The position numbers and the translations under genes were made by a program. Positions 27,633-36,657 of a DNA stretch of 64,000 bases are shown piece by piece (the first letter of the stretch is position 1; each line of letters starts with the position of its first letter). Source of the stretch: Wenzhouxiangella sp. AB-CW3 (lineage in GTDB: Bacteria > Pseudomonadota > Gammaproteobacteria > Xanthomonadales > Wenzhouxiangellaceae); assembly GCF_014725735.1 (NCBI RefSeq), contig NZ_CP061368.1, positions 3,301,225 to 3,365,224 of the forward strand. Reading direction: 5' to 3'. The notes under the pieces were generated by a model. The model saw only the letters and a program-made list of their open reading frames with translations, made no database searches and was not told where the DNA came from.

Positions 27633-27722
27633 CCTGCGACCACATGGGCTAAGATTGAACCTGGCTCGCCCTGACCGGGCAGTCATGAAACCCACCTCCC
27701 TGCATGAAACGGGACCGCAGCA

Positions 27723-28937
27723 GTGGCGCTCACCGAAAACCTGTACATCGCCCGTCAACCGATCTACAACCGAAACCTCAAGGTCATCGGTTACGAGCTG
27801 CTGTATCGAAACAGCAATGTCGACCGGGCCATATTCAGTGACGGCGATCTGGCTTCGGGGCAGACCATACTGAATTCGTTTCTGCACATCGGCATCGACA
27901 ATCTCACCGGCAGCGCACGGGTCTTCATCAACCTTCCCGAGCAGTTCATCACCAGCGAGTCACTGACACCGATGTTCAGGGAGAACTGCGTGCTGGAAGT
28001 CGTGGAGTCGGTGGCGCCCACGGAAGACGTCATCGCCGGAGTCAAACGACTCAAGAAAATGGGCTTCAAGATCGCCCTGGACGATTTCGAGTACGACGAC
28101 AGCGTCCTGCCGCTGGCCGAGCTGGCCGACTACATCAAGGTGGATGTGCTGGACAAGGACAGACAGCAACTGGGCCGTGAAGTCGAGCGGCTGCAGAATC
28201 TGCCGGCCCGGCTTGTGGCCGAGAAGGTCGAAACCCAGGAGATGAAGCAGCTCTGCCACGACCTGGGCTTCGACTATTTTCAGGGTCATTTCTTCTGCCG
28301 GCCGCAGACCCTGACGCACCGCACGATCGCGGCCAACAAGGGCGTGGTCTTCAACCTGATGGCCAGACTGCAGCGCGACGACATCTGCCTGCACGAAGTC
28401 GAGCGACTGCTGGCACAGGACGTCGCGCTGTCCTACAAATTGCTGCGCTACATCAACAGTGCCGCTTTCACCCTGCGCCGAGAAATCGAATCCATCCGCG
28501 ACGCCGTGGTCCTGCTGGGCCTCGACAATGTGCGCAACTGGCTCACGCTGATCGTCATGACCCGGCTCGACGACAACAAGCCTCGGGAGTTGATCGTGAT
28601 TGCCATGACCCGGGCCCGCATGTGCGAGCTGCTGGCTCGCGAGAGTGCTCCCGAGCTGAGCCGGCAGATGTTCATCATCGGACTGTTCTCGGTACTCGAT
28701 GCACTGATGGACCAGCCCATGATCGAACTGCTCGACAACCTCATCCTGAGTACTCCGATCAAGCTGGCATTGCTCGAGCACAGCGGCGAACAGGGACAAC
28801 TGCTCGAATCGGTTCTGGCCTACGAACGCATGGATCCCGAACGGCTGGCGCAGTCCGGCCTGGAACCCCAGACCATCTCATCGGCCTACATCGAAGCCGT
28901 GAAATGGGCCGACCAGAGCCTGAGCCTGCTGACCTGA
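27723..28937 (+). CDS. EAL-HDOD domain signalling protein with degenerate EAL domain
   Basis: A GTG start opens MALTENLYIARQPIYNRNLK, matching the standard N-terminus of this family. The EAL domain is degenerate: YELLYR stands where EALxR is expected, though DDFEYDD and YIKVDVL are retained, so phosphodiesterase activity is unlikely. The C-terminal HDOD domain is seen from DVALSYKLLRYINSAAF to IRDAVVLLGLDNVRNWLTLI. Relatives act as cyclic di-GMP effectors or regulators of motility and pili. The gene stands alone, about 90 bp after the kinase gene and convergent with the ABC permease. Confidence 0.9.
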   Translation: MALTENLYIARQPIYNRNLKVIGYELLYRNSNVDRAIFSDGDLASGQTILNSFLHIGIDNLTGSARVFINLPEQFITSESLTPMFRENCVLEVVESVAPTEDVIAGVKRLKKMGFKIALDDFEYDDSVLPLAELADYIKVDVLDKDRQQLGREVERLQNLPARLVAEKVETQEMKQLCHDLGFDYFQGHFFCRPQTLTHRTIAANKGVVFNLMARLQRDDICLHEVERLLAQDVALSYKLLRYINSAAFTLRREIESIRDAVVLLGLDNVRNWLTLIVMTRLDDNKPRELIVIAMTRARMCELLARESAPELSRQMFIIGLFSVLDALMDQPMIELLDNLILSTPIKLALLEHSGEQGQLLESVLAYERMDPERLAQSGLEPQTISSAYIEAVKWADQSLSLLT

Positions 28938-28951
28938 ACCTGGTCAGCCAT

Positions 28952-31462
28952 CTACTCGATTCTCAGGGCGGCCACCGGATTCAACCGAGAGGCACGCCGC
29001 GCCGGAACATAGGCGGCCGTCAATCCGATGACCACAAGCAAACCCGCCGCCAGCAGATAGGTACCCGGGTCACCCGGCGTGATGCCGTAGAGCATGCCGT
29101 GCATCAGGCGGGTGAGCAGTACCGCGGCAACCAGACCAACGCCTACGCCCAGCGCCACCATCTTCATCGATCCGGCCACCACGATGCGCACGACCTGGTG
29201 CGGCGTGGCGCCCAGCGCCATGCGAATGCCGATCTCGTTGGTTCGCCTTGCAATAAGATAGGCAATGACTCCATACAGACCCACGGCAGCCAGAAGCAGT
29301 GCGGCCATCGCGGCAATCGCCAATAGCGTCATGATGAAGCTGACCTGGCTCTTCGAGTCGGCCAGATCTTCTTTCAGGGTGCCGACCAGACTGATGGGCA
29401 CCGCGACATCAAGCGCCTCGAGGATATCGCGAATCCGCGCAATGGTGTCCGCGTGCACGGCATTCCCGGTTTTGACGATCAGGTGCAGATGCAGCGACGG
29501 GTTCAAGGGCAAGCGTTCACCGGGCTTGGGCGTGATGGGGTAGTAGATGGCCGCCGGCCTGGATCCCTCCAGCGAAGCCTCGGGCACATCGCCGACCACG
29601 CCAACCACCCGATAGTACTCGGGCGGATCACCCGGCATCATTAGCGGACGCACTCCCTTGCCCAGCGGGTTCTGATCGGGCCAGAATCGCTCGGCAAAGG
29701 TCTGGCTGACCACCACCGCGCCCGTGTCGGGATGATCCAGGTCCGAATGTGTGAATGTGCGTCCTGACAGCAACGGAATCCCCAGGGTCTCGAAGTAGCC
29801 CGGGGCGGTGAACACGATATCGCCGCAGGCGGCATCCTCACCCTTGCTTTCCAGATCAACCCCGGTCGCACCTTCGAAGTCCTGTGCGGAACAGGCGTAC
29901 TCGCCGGACAATGGCAAGGGATTGCCGACCGATGCCGACACCACGCCCGGCAAGGCCTCGACACGCTCAATCAGTTCGCCATGGAACTGCCAGACCGCTT
30001 CGTGGCTGTTGTACTGCGCGAATGGCAGGTGAAGCTGCATGCGAATCACCGATTCCGGCTCAAAGCCGGGATCGATACTGCTGAGCTTCTGATAGCTCTG
30101 GACCAACAGGCCGGCGGCGACCAGCAGTACCAGCGCCAGGGCCACCTGTCCGCCGACCAGACCGGCGCGCATATGTTGCCGCTCGATGCCCGCGGTCGTC
30201 GAACGGGTCTCGCCACCCAGCACATCGACCGCCGGGTCGTGTCGATAGCGAACAAGCACCAGTGCGGTCAAGACGACCCCGGCCAGCAGCGAGACCGCGA
30301 CGACGAGCAATCCGACGTCGGCATCCACGCCGATATTGTCCAGTCTGGGCAGCGTCTCGGGCGCCTTGGCAATGAGCAGACGCACGGCCATGGAGGCCCC
30401 CAACACGGCCAGCAGGCCACCGAGGACGGCAAACACCATGGCCTCGATCAGAACATGCCGGGCAATCACCCGCCGACTGGCCCCGAGGGCGGCGCGCACG
30501 GCCAGTTCGCGATGCCGACCCTCCATGCGCACCAGGAACAGGTTCGCAACATTGGCCAGTGCAATCAACAGCACCAGCCCGATGGCGCCGAACAATAGCC
30601 ACAGGTGCCGAGCCAGCGGGCCCAGCTCGAAATCCTTCAGCGGTGTCACCCGCGTACGGAACCCGAACTGTTCGATAAAACCTTCGAAATAGGCGTCCGG
30701 GAACTCCTCGTGCAAACGAGCCGTCATGCGGGACACCTCGTCCTGCGCCTGATCGTGATGAACTCCCTCGGCCAGTCGGGCGACTCCGAGGAAAACATGA
30801 GAGTTGAAGTAAGGACCGGCCGGGTCCAGTCGCAGTGCGACCCACAGCTCGGGCTGTTCAGCTCGATCGGACAGGTCGGCATCGCCTGGCAGGCGCACCC
30901 CCGGCGACATGACACCGATGATCTCGTGGCGCTCTCCCTCGAACTCCAGCATGCGCCCGATCACTCCCGGATCGGCCCCGAACTCCCGCTGCCAGAACTC
31001 ATGCGTCAACACCACCACGGCGCTGGCATCCGGCGCATGGTCATGTGAAGCAAAGGTACGACCGAGTGCTGGCCGCCCACCGAGCAGCGACATCATGTCG
31101 CTGCTGACAATCGCGGTCAGGGCTCGTTGCGATTCATCGCCGACGCGCACGGTCTGGCCGGTGATCTGCCAGACCCCTACCCTTTCGAATGCCTCGGCCT
31201 GTTTGCGAAAATGAAAGTACTGCGCATTCGACAGGTGCCACACCGCGTCCTCCGCCACACCCGGCACCGGTGATGTCAAACGCACCAGGCGGTCGTGCTC
31301 GGGAAACGGCAAGGGATCGAGCACCACGCCGCGCAGCACGGCAAAAATAGCCGCTACGGCACCGATACCCAGTGCCAGGGTGAGTATTGCCGCTACCGTG
31401 AATGCCGGATTGCGGGTCAGTTGCCGAATGGCATATCGGAGATCTTCCAGTATCGTTCCCAT
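28952..31462 (-). CDS. MacB-like ABC transporter permease (FtsX/ADOP type, two-module)
   Basis: ATG 31462 (MGTILEDLRYAIRQLTRNPA) has AAGGG 6 nt upstream. The 836-residue protein has the N-terminal helix AAILTLALGIGAVAAIFAVL and a MacB periplasmic core. It also has internal segments HLWLLFGAIGLVLLIALANV and LGGLLAVLGAS, and a second FtsX domain with IIM-type helices (FIMTLLAIAAMAALLLAAVG, NEIGIRMALGAT). This duplicated-permease layout is that of ADOP-type permeases. It is the last gene of the sigma-54-driven efflux operon; substrate unknown. Confidence 0.9.
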   Translation of the reverse strand: MGTILEDLRYAIRQLTRNPAFTVAAILTLALGIGAVAAIFAVLRGVVLDPLPFPEHDRLVRLTSPVPGVAEDAVWHLSNAQYFHFRKQAEAFERVGVWQITGQTVRVGDESQRALTAIVSSDMMSLLGGRPALGRTFASHDHAPDASAVVVLTHEFWQREFGADPGVIGRMLEFEGERHEIIGVMSPGVRLPGDADLSDRAEQPELWVALRLDPAGPYFNSHVFLGVARLAEGVHHDQAQDEVSRMTARLHEEFPDAYFEGFIEQFGFRTRVTPLKDFELGPLARHLWLLFGAIGLVLLIALANVANLFLVRMEGRHRELAVRAALGASRRVIARHVLIEAMVFAVLGGLLAVLGASMAVRLLIAKAPETLPRLDNIGVDADVGLLVVAVSLLAGVVLTALVLVRYRHDPAVDVLGGETRSTTAGIERQHMRAGLVGGQVALALVLLVAAGLLVQSYQKLSSIDPGFEPESVIRMQLHLPFAQYNSHEAVWQFHGELIERVEALPGVVSASVGNPLPLSGEYACSAQDFEGATGVDLESKGEDAACGDIVFTAPGYFETLGIPLLSGRTFTHSDLDHPDTGAVVVSQTFAERFWPDQNPLGKGVRPLMMPGDPPEYYRVVGVVGDVPEASLEGSRPAAIYYPITPKPGERLPLNPSLHLHLIVKTGNAVHADTIARIRDILEALDVAVPISLVGTLKEDLADSKSQVSFIMTLLAIAAMAALLLAAVGLYGVIAYLIARRTNEIGIRMALGATPHQVVRIVVAGSMKMVALGVGVGLVAAVLLTRLMHGMLYGITPGDPGTYLLAAGLLVVIGLTAAYVPARRASRLNPVAALRIE

Positions 31463-31521
31463 GAAATCCCTTGTTTCTTGCATTGCTGACAACCGGACCG
31501 AAATCCGGCAATCGATGAAGC

Positions 31522-32286
31522 TCAGGCAATACCGGCCGCCAGTTCGCGAACCCGCATGTCCTCCTCGTCACGGCGTCGTTCCATTTCCTCCTCGTCGACA
31601 ATCTGACCATCGAACAGAAAGATCTGGCGCGAGGCCATGGCCGCATAGCGGGCATCGTGGGTGACCATGCAGATGGTGGTCCCGGCATGATGCAACTGTT
31701 CGAGCAACTTCATGATCTGTTCGCCATTGCGCGAGTCGAGGTTGCCGGTCGGTTCGTCGGCCAGCAGGATGGAAGGCTGACCGACCAGGGCTCGGGCCAC
31801 CGCCACGCGTTGCTGCTGCCCGCCGGACAACTGCGCGGGATAGTGGTTGAGACGATGCGCCATGCCCACCCGATCCAGCGATTCCAGTGCCCGCTCACGG
31901 CGTTCCTTGCGGCCCGTGTCGTTTCGGTAGCTCAGTGGAAGTTCGACGTTCTCGGCCACCGTGAGATCGCCGATCAGATTGAAGGCCTGAAAGATGAAGC
32001 CAATCTCCTGGTTGCGAATGCGCGCCCGCTCGGCGATGCTCAGCTCCGCCACCTCGGTGCCGGCAAGCCGGTAACTGCCTTCAGTGGGCTGATCCAGCAG
32101 GCCCAGCAGCGATAGCAAGGTGGATTTGCCGCATCCCGACGGACCGGTGATGGACAGGTACTCACCCTGGCTAATATCCAGCTCGATGCCGGCCAGGGCC
32201 CGGGTTTCGACTTCGTCGGTGTAGAACACCTTCTTGATGTTCTGCATACAGATCAGTAGGTCTTTAGAGTTCATGGTCTTGCTCAT
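31522..32286 (-). CDS. MacB-type ABC transporter ATP-binding protein
   Basis: The ATPase has Walker A GPSGCGKST, signature LSGGQQQR, Walker B ILLADEPTG and a switch histidine in MVTHD, and is about 254 residues from ATG 32286 (MSKTMNSKD). ATG 32274 is an equally possible start; neither has a strong ribosome-binding site. The upstream extension of the open frame is hydrophobic and unlike this family, so it is excluded. It powers the adjacent permease and adaptor. The gap to the adaptor gene is 77 bp. Confidence 0.92.
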   Translation of the reverse strand: MSKTMNSKDLLICMQNIKKVFYTDEVETRALAGIELDISQGEYLSITGPSGCGKSTLLSLLGLLDQPTEGSYRLAGTEVAELSIAERARIRNQEIGFIFQAFNLIGDLTVAENVELPLSYRNDTGRKERRERALESLDRVGMAHRLNHYPAQLSGGQQQRVAVARALVGQPSILLADEPTGNLDSRNGEQIMKLLEQLHHAGTTICMVTHDARYAAMASRQIFLFDGQIVDEEEMERRRDEEDMRVRELAAGIA

Positions 32287-32363
32287 GCACGGTGAGAAAC
32301 AATTGGATGCGAAAAGAATGAATATGAACAGAAAGCCGAGACGATCTTCCTGCATGCCCATCA

Positions 32364-33614
32364 TCAGTCCAGGCGAATACGGTCATGACTGTCCCACTTT
32401 GATGTATCGGAAAGAATGACTCGATCGCCCGGATTGAGTCCCGCTCGAATTTCAATGACATTGACCGAGGCACGTCCCAGCTCCACCGCGACCCTGTGAG
32501 CATAGGAATTGTCGTCGAGCCGAAACAGGGTGGCGGTGGACTCCGGCTGACCATGGGACGGCCGTCCGACAAACAGGGCATCTTCCAGTCGCTCGAGGAC
32601 AATGGTGCCATCCACGGAAAGATCCGGACGCACACCCGGTGGCAATTCACCCATCAGTTCCACATCCACCTGCACGCTGCCGCCCACCACGGCCGGGTCG
32701 ATGCGAACAACACGTCCCGGCACCTTGGCATTGCGAGTATCGATGGTGACTTGCTGGTCGAGCTGAATGTCGCGCGCCTGGCTTTCCGAGATGCGCAGCT
32801 CGGCAATCAGCTCATCCGGACGTGCCACGCGCCCCACGTTGACGCCCGGGTCGACCCGCTGTCCTTCTTCCACGTCGACGCGTTGCAGCACCCCGGCCAC
32901 ACCGCCCCGGATACTGAGATCATCCAGACGTTGCTGCTGGCGACGATAGCGCTGCTTCGCCTGCTCAAGACGGGCACGTTCGGCCTGTATCTGCGCGCTG
33001 ACCGAGGCCTGCAGACGTTCCATACGTTCGGTCTCCAGTTCGGTGCGAACGCCGAGCTGATCGGCGCGCAGCCGACTTTGCTGATGATGAATGCGCGAAA
33101 CAATGCCCAGCTCTGCCAGCTCCTCCTCGGCGACCGCTTCCAGCTGGGCGCTTTCATGTTCGGCCCGGGTCGCGGCCAGCGAACTGCGCGCGTCCAGCAA
33201 CTGACGCTCTAGCTCTGCTTCCAGTGAAGCCAGACCCGCCTTCAGGGCATCGACTTCCCAGCGAATGTCCTCGACTCCCTGCACCAGCTCCGGATTGGAA
33301 AGCTCGACCAGCACCGTATCGGGCTCGACCAGGGCGCCGGGCCGGACCAGTACCCGCTCGACCCTTCCGGCGCTGGCGGCCGATACCCAGCGTGTTTCCC
33401 GGGGCACCAGGGTGCCCGGCCCGCGGACTTCACGCACGAATTCGCCCGAACGCACGGAGTCCATCCAGACCGCGCTTTCAGCCACCCGGGGAACGGCCGG
33501 CTCAAGATCATGAACGAATAGCCCGGCAACGGTCAGGCTGACAGCAACCACACCGGCCCACAGCATGCGCCTGCGCCAGAGCTTTCGTTTCAGGTCGGGG
33601 CGTTGAATATCCAT
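32364..33614 (-). CDS. HlyD/MacA-like efflux periplasmic adaptor
   Basis: About 416 residues from ATG 33614 (MDIQRPDLKRKLWRRR) include an N-terminal anchor (MLWAGVVAVSLTVAGLFV) and a lipoyl/barrel-sandwich module (SAASAGRVERVLVRPGALVE). A long coiled-coil hairpin (residues about 100-220) and a beta-barrel (VDVEEGQRVDPGVNVGRVAR) follow. A second in-frame ATG at 33566 would give a leader of about 49 nt from the predicted sigma-54 start, whereas ATG 33614 would be almost leaderless. The adaptor would bridge the ABC permease to an outer-membrane channel encoded elsewhere. Confidence 0.88.
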   Translation of the reverse strand: MDIQRPDLKRKLWRRRMLWAGVVAVSLTVAGLFVHDLEPAVPRVAESAVWMDSVRSGEFVREVRGPGTLVPRETRWVSAASAGRVERVLVRPGALVEPDTVLVELSNPELVQGVEDIRWEVDALKAGLASLEAELERQLLDARSSLAATRAEHESAQLEAVAEEELAELGIVSRIHHQQSRLRADQLGVRTELETERMERLQASVSAQIQAERARLEQAKQRYRRQQQRLDDLSIRGGVAGVLQRVDVEEGQRVDPGVNVGRVARPDELIAELRISESQARDIQLDQQVTIDTRNAKVPGRVVRIDPAVVGGSVQVDVELMGELPPGVRPDLSVDGTIVLERLEDALFVGRPSHGQPESTATLFRLDDNSYAHRVAVELGRASVNVIEIRAGLNPGDRVILSDTSKWDSHDRIRLD

Positions 33615-33625
33615 GGGCCATAGTA

Positions 33626-33641
33626 AGCAAGTATCGAGCCA
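33626..33641 (-). promoter_or_regulatory. Sigma-54 (-24/-12) promoter of the efflux operon
   Basis: Read on the minus strand the sequence is TGGCTCGATACTTGCT. It matches the RpoN consensus TGGCACG-N4-TTGCW at all positions except one (T for A), with exact spacing. The predicted transcription start is about 33615, next to the adaptor ATG at 33614. Two palindromic enhancer-like sites lie 90-126 bp upstream, and an NtrC-family activator is encoded nearby. Confidence 0.82.
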
Positions 33642-33704
33642 ACTTCCCGACCTCAATCAATTCAATCACTTGCCCGATCCGCATCGATACAGAGACCCCC
33701 CGTG

Positions 33705-33741
33705 AATCCCGAATCCGGGACCGACAATCCCAAATTCGGGA
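33705..33741 (-). promoter_or_regulatory. Tandem palindromic upstream activating sites for an NtrC-type regulator
   Basis: AATCCCGAATCCGGGA (33705-33720) and AATCCCAAATTCGGGA (33726-33741) are two copies of an imperfect palindrome with ideal core TCCCGAATTCGGGA. Their centres are 21 bp apart, two DNA turns. They sit 90-126 bp upstream of the predicted sigma-54 transcription start, the usual enhancer distance. The obvious candidate ligand is the NtrC-family protein encoded at 35053-36423. Confidence 0.72.
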
Positions 33742-33767
33742 TTTTTCCGACCGCCGGAATAGACCGT

Positions 33768-35060
33768 TTATTCGCTGCGCAGCCACAGCCGGGCGACAGC
33801 GCCCTGCCCCTCGTCCCTGGCTTCCAGTGTCAGGCCGCCACCGTGCAACTCGGCAATGCGGCGCGCCAGCAAGAGCCCAACGCCGCTGCCGCCCGGCTTG
33901 GTGGTAAAGAACGGCACGAACAGATTGTCCGACTCCGGCGGCCCGGGACCATTGTCGACCACTTCGATGCACACACCCGGATCCTGCGCGCGCCACCGCA
34001 CAACAACCTTTCCCTGCTCGGCCGGCACGGCATCGCCAGCATTCTTCACCAGATTGATCAGGGCCTGCTCGAGCTGATCGGCATCGGCCCGCACGGTCAT
34101 GGAGGCGCCGTCCAGCTCAACGCCCACACGGACCTCCAGCTCCGCGACACGCGCAATCAACTCGCCAAGCTCGAACGTGCTGATGGCCGGTGCGGGCAAC
34201 CGCGCCAGGGCCGCGTAGCCACCCACAAAGCGTTCCAGCACATCGGCACGCGAGGCGATCAAGCTCAGGCATTCCCGCACCTCGGCATGATCAAGCGGCC
34301 CATCGGTCGACAACAGGGTCTGGGATATGGACTTGATCGGTGCCAGCGAATTGTTGATCTCGTGGCCCAGCACGCGCACCAGTGTTTGCCAGGCTTCGCG
34401 GCGCTCGGCACCCAGTGCATCGCCGACCTCGGTCAGCACCAGCAGGATATGGGCCTGTCCGGCATTTCGGAATGGACGACGCCGCACCAGGAAGCGGCCG
34501 CTGCCGCCGGCCAGTTCGAGTCTGACCGGCTCGTCATGCGTCTGCTCCAACACGTCATCCAGGCCCAGGGTGTCGGCGGTCACCCCGGATTCCAGTCGCA
34601 TGCCGCACAACTGTTCCGCTGCAGGATTGGCGGCGACCAGTTCCCGGGCGCTGTTGAAAGTGAGAATGGGCAGGTCGATTTCCTGCATCAGCTTTGCCAA
34701 CAGCGCATCGGCCTGGCGAATGCCAAGACCATGCTCGCGCAAACCATCGGCCAGGCGATTGATCTCCCGGGCCAGATCACCCATCAAGCCGGCCCGATCG
34801 GCGCGCGCCCGTACGGCCAGGTCATGACCCCGGACCGCACCCAGTACGTTGGTCAGGCTACCCAGCGGACGCAGAATCCTGGCCGGCACGTACCAGGCCA
34901 GCACAGCGACGCCAGCCAGGGCTGCAGACCACGGCAGCCAGCCCGGCAAAGCCGGAAGCAATACCGCGCTAGCCCAGGCCAGCACCACGATGCCCGCGGC
35001 CAGCAGCATGGCCAGCATCACCGACCACTCAAGAGCCGGGCGCCTGCCAGGCCTAGACAT
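33768..35060 (-). CDS. NtrY/NtrB-like sensor histidine kinase
   Basis: From ATG 35060 (MSRPGRRPAL) the protein has about 430 residues. Two membrane helices (MLAMLLAAGIVVLAWASAVL and AALAGVAVLAWYVPA) enclose almost no periplasmic loop. A HAMP-like region and a PAS-like segment (PILTFNSARELVAANPAAEQ) follow. The H box is VLGHEINNSLAPIKSIS, the N box LVKNAGDA and the G box GGSGVGLLLARR. The start overlaps the regulator stop by 8 bp, so both are one unit. Lack of a periplasmic domain suggests sensing at or within the membrane. Confidence 0.9.
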   Translation of the reverse strand: MSRPGRRPALEWSVMLAMLLAAGIVVLAWASAVLLPALPGWLPWSAALAGVAVLAWYVPARILRPLGSLTNVLGAVRGHDLAVRARADRAGLMGDLAREINRLADGLREHGLGIRQADALLAKLMQEIDLPILTFNSARELVAANPAAEQLCGMRLESGVTADTLGLDDVLEQTHDEPVRLELAGGSGRFLVRRRPFRNAGQAHILLVLTEVGDALGAERREAWQTLVRVLGHEINNSLAPIKSISQTLLSTDGPLDHAEVRECLSLIASRADVLERFVGGYAALARLPAPAISTFELGELIARVAELEVRVGVELDGASMTVRADADQLEQALINLVKNAGDAVPAEQGKVVVRWRAQDPGVCIEVVDNGPGPPESDNLFVPFFTTKPGGSGVGLLLARRIAELHGGGLTLEARDEGQGAVARLWLRSE

Positions 35061-36423
35061 CGATCCCGAACTTCTGCAATCGCCGGTACAGCGCACTGCG
35101 GCTCAGGCCCAGCGCCTGCGCCGCTGCTTCAACATTGCCACCAAAGCGATCCAGCGCGTTGCGGATCAAGAGCTGTTCGGCATCCATCAGCGGCATCACT
35201 TCGCCGGAGACCCGCTTGCGGCTGGACAATGAAGTGCGATCAAGGCTCAGATGTTGCGGTTCGACAACGTCTTCACCACCGAGCAGCACCACGCGCTCGA
35301 TCACATGACTCAACTCGCGCACATTGCCCGGCCAGTCATGGGCGGTCAAGGCTTCCTCTGCCGCGTCCGACAGCGTGAGCGAACGGCCGTAGCGCCGGCC
35401 ATGGCGCTGCAGAAAATGTCGCGCCAGCAGCGGAATATCCGAACACCGCTCACGCAGAGGCGGCACACGGATCTCGATGGTATTCAGACGAAAATACAGG
35501 TCCTGCCTGAACGCTCCCGCGCGCACGCGCTCGGGCAGGTCGGCATTGGTCGCGGCAATGACACGCATATCGACCGCATGCGTTCGGGTGCCGCCGACAC
35601 GTTCAAACTGGCCCGACTCCAGCACATGCAACAGCTTGGCCTGCTGCGATTCCGGCAGATTGCCGATCTCGTCGAGAAACAGGGTGCCGCCATCGGCCAG
35701 CTCGAAACGACCGATGCGGTCTTCACGGGCATCGGTAAATGCGCCGCGCAGGTGTCCAAACATCTCGCTTTCAAACAGATGCTCCGGGATGCTGCCCATA
35801 TTGACCGCCACGAAGGCCTGCCCTGCACGCAGGGAGCGCCGGTGCAGCATCTCCGCCACCAGGCTCTTGCCAGTACCGTTCTCGCCGGTAATCAGCACGG
35901 AGACATCGGCGCTGGCCACCCGGCCCACGGTCTCCAGCATCGCCTTCATCGCCGGTGCTTCGGCCACCAGCTCCCCGCCCCCCGAATCATCACGCTGGAT
36001 TTCCGAGATGGCCTGGAAGCGCCGCTGGTCGCGACAGGCCCTGGCACGTTCAAGCTGGCTACGAATCACCGTCAGCAACCGAACATTGTCCCAGGGCTTC
36101 TCGATGAAATCCGACGCCCCCGCCTTGAGCGCCTCCACGGCCACTTCCACCGACCCCCAGGCCGTCATCGCCACCAGGGGTGTTTCTGGGTCTGCCGTCC
36201 TGATGTCCTCGATCAGTGTCAGACCCTCGCGACCGGACGTGGTATCGCGGCTATAGTTGAGATCAAGCAGCGCCAGGTCGATACCGCCTTCTGTCATCCG
36301 CGCCCGCGCCGCCTCCGGCGAGGCGACACAGACCACCTCACAGCCTTCCTTTTTCAGCATCAGGCGCAGCGCCTGCCGAACATCCGCCTGATCGTCAGCG
36401 ACAATGATGGTCGAACCCTTCAT
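35053..36423 (-). CDS. Sigma-54-dependent response regulator (NtrC family)
   Basis: The 456-residue protein has a receiver domain (TIIVADDQADVRQALRLML, phospho-Asp in LALLDLNYSRD, Lys in DFIEKPW) and an AAA+ domain. Walker A is GENGTGKS and Walker B is GGTLFLDEIGN. The sigma-54 contact loop reads GAFTDA instead of the usual GAFTGA. The C-terminal Fis-type HTH is GNVEAAAQALGLSRSALYRR. ATG 36423 (MKGSTII) and 36429 are both possible starts. It very probably activates the efflux operon through the tandem palindromes at 33705-33741. Confidence 0.93.
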   Translation of the reverse strand: MKGSTIIVADDQADVRQALRLMLKKEGCEVVCVASPEAARARMTEGGIDLALLDLNYSRDTTSGREGLTLIEDIRTADPETPLVAMTAWGSVEVAVEALKAGASDFIEKPWDNVRLLTVIRSQLERARACRDQRRFQAISEIQRDDSGGGELVAEAPAMKAMLETVGRVASADVSVLITGENGTGKSLVAEMLHRRSLRAGQAFVAVNMGSIPEHLFESEMFGHLRGAFTDAREDRIGRFELADGGTLFLDEIGNLPESQQAKLLHVLESGQFERVGGTRTHAVDMRVIAATNADLPERVRAGAFRQDLYFRLNTIEIRVPPLRERCSDIPLLARHFLQRHGRRYGRSLTLSDAAEEALTAHDWPGNVRELSHVIERVVLLGGEDVVEPQHLSLDRTSLSSRKRVSGEVMPLMDAEQLLIRNALDRFGGNVEAAAQALGLSRSALYRRLQKFGIDV

Positions 36424-36510
36424 GTCCATGGGCCACCTTCTGTGGGTCTATCCGGAATTCGTCTGGGCCGAGGTCGCGTGATCTGAGAGCTGACCAGTGA
36501 GGAGGGTCCC

Positions 36511-36642
36511 ATGACCGTACCCAAGCTTATCGGAACGGTGCTCAAGTTCAAGGGATTTCTCCGGGCACTCTTGAGCCTTGGTCAGTTCGCCCACCATTCC
36601 ATACGGCAGGGGTCTAACAGGTATAATGCAAGCATCTTTTAG
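36511..36642 (+). CDS. Possible small protein (43 aa), low support
   Basis: A 43-codon frame (MTVPKLIGTVLKFKGFLRAL, then LSLGQFAHHS and IRQGSNRYNASIF) begins 4 nt after a very strong GAGGAGGG ribosome-binding sequence. It ends just before the His-rich protein gene and overlaps that gene's -10 element. The N-terminal part is amphipathic and basic. No family is recognised. The ribosome-binding site is the only positive evidence, and the unusually short spacing weakens it. Confidence 0.3.
   Translation: MTVPKLIGTVLKFKGFLRALLSLGQFAHHSIRQGSNRYNASIF
36622..36627 (+). promoter_or_regulatory. -10 element (TATAAT) of the His-rich protein gene
   Basis: A perfect TATAAT preceded by GG lies 31 bp before the ATG at 36658. 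No good -35 hexamer is seen 16-18 bp upstream, so the promoter may depend on an extended -10 or an activator. Confidence 0.4.
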
Positions 36643-36657
36643 CCGAGGATATCGTCA

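Noticed and set aside
28952-31492. Longer permease start at 31492
   Set aside because: ATG 31462 has a good ribosome-binding site and begins at the family-typical MGTILEDLRYA; the extension is not conserved-looking.
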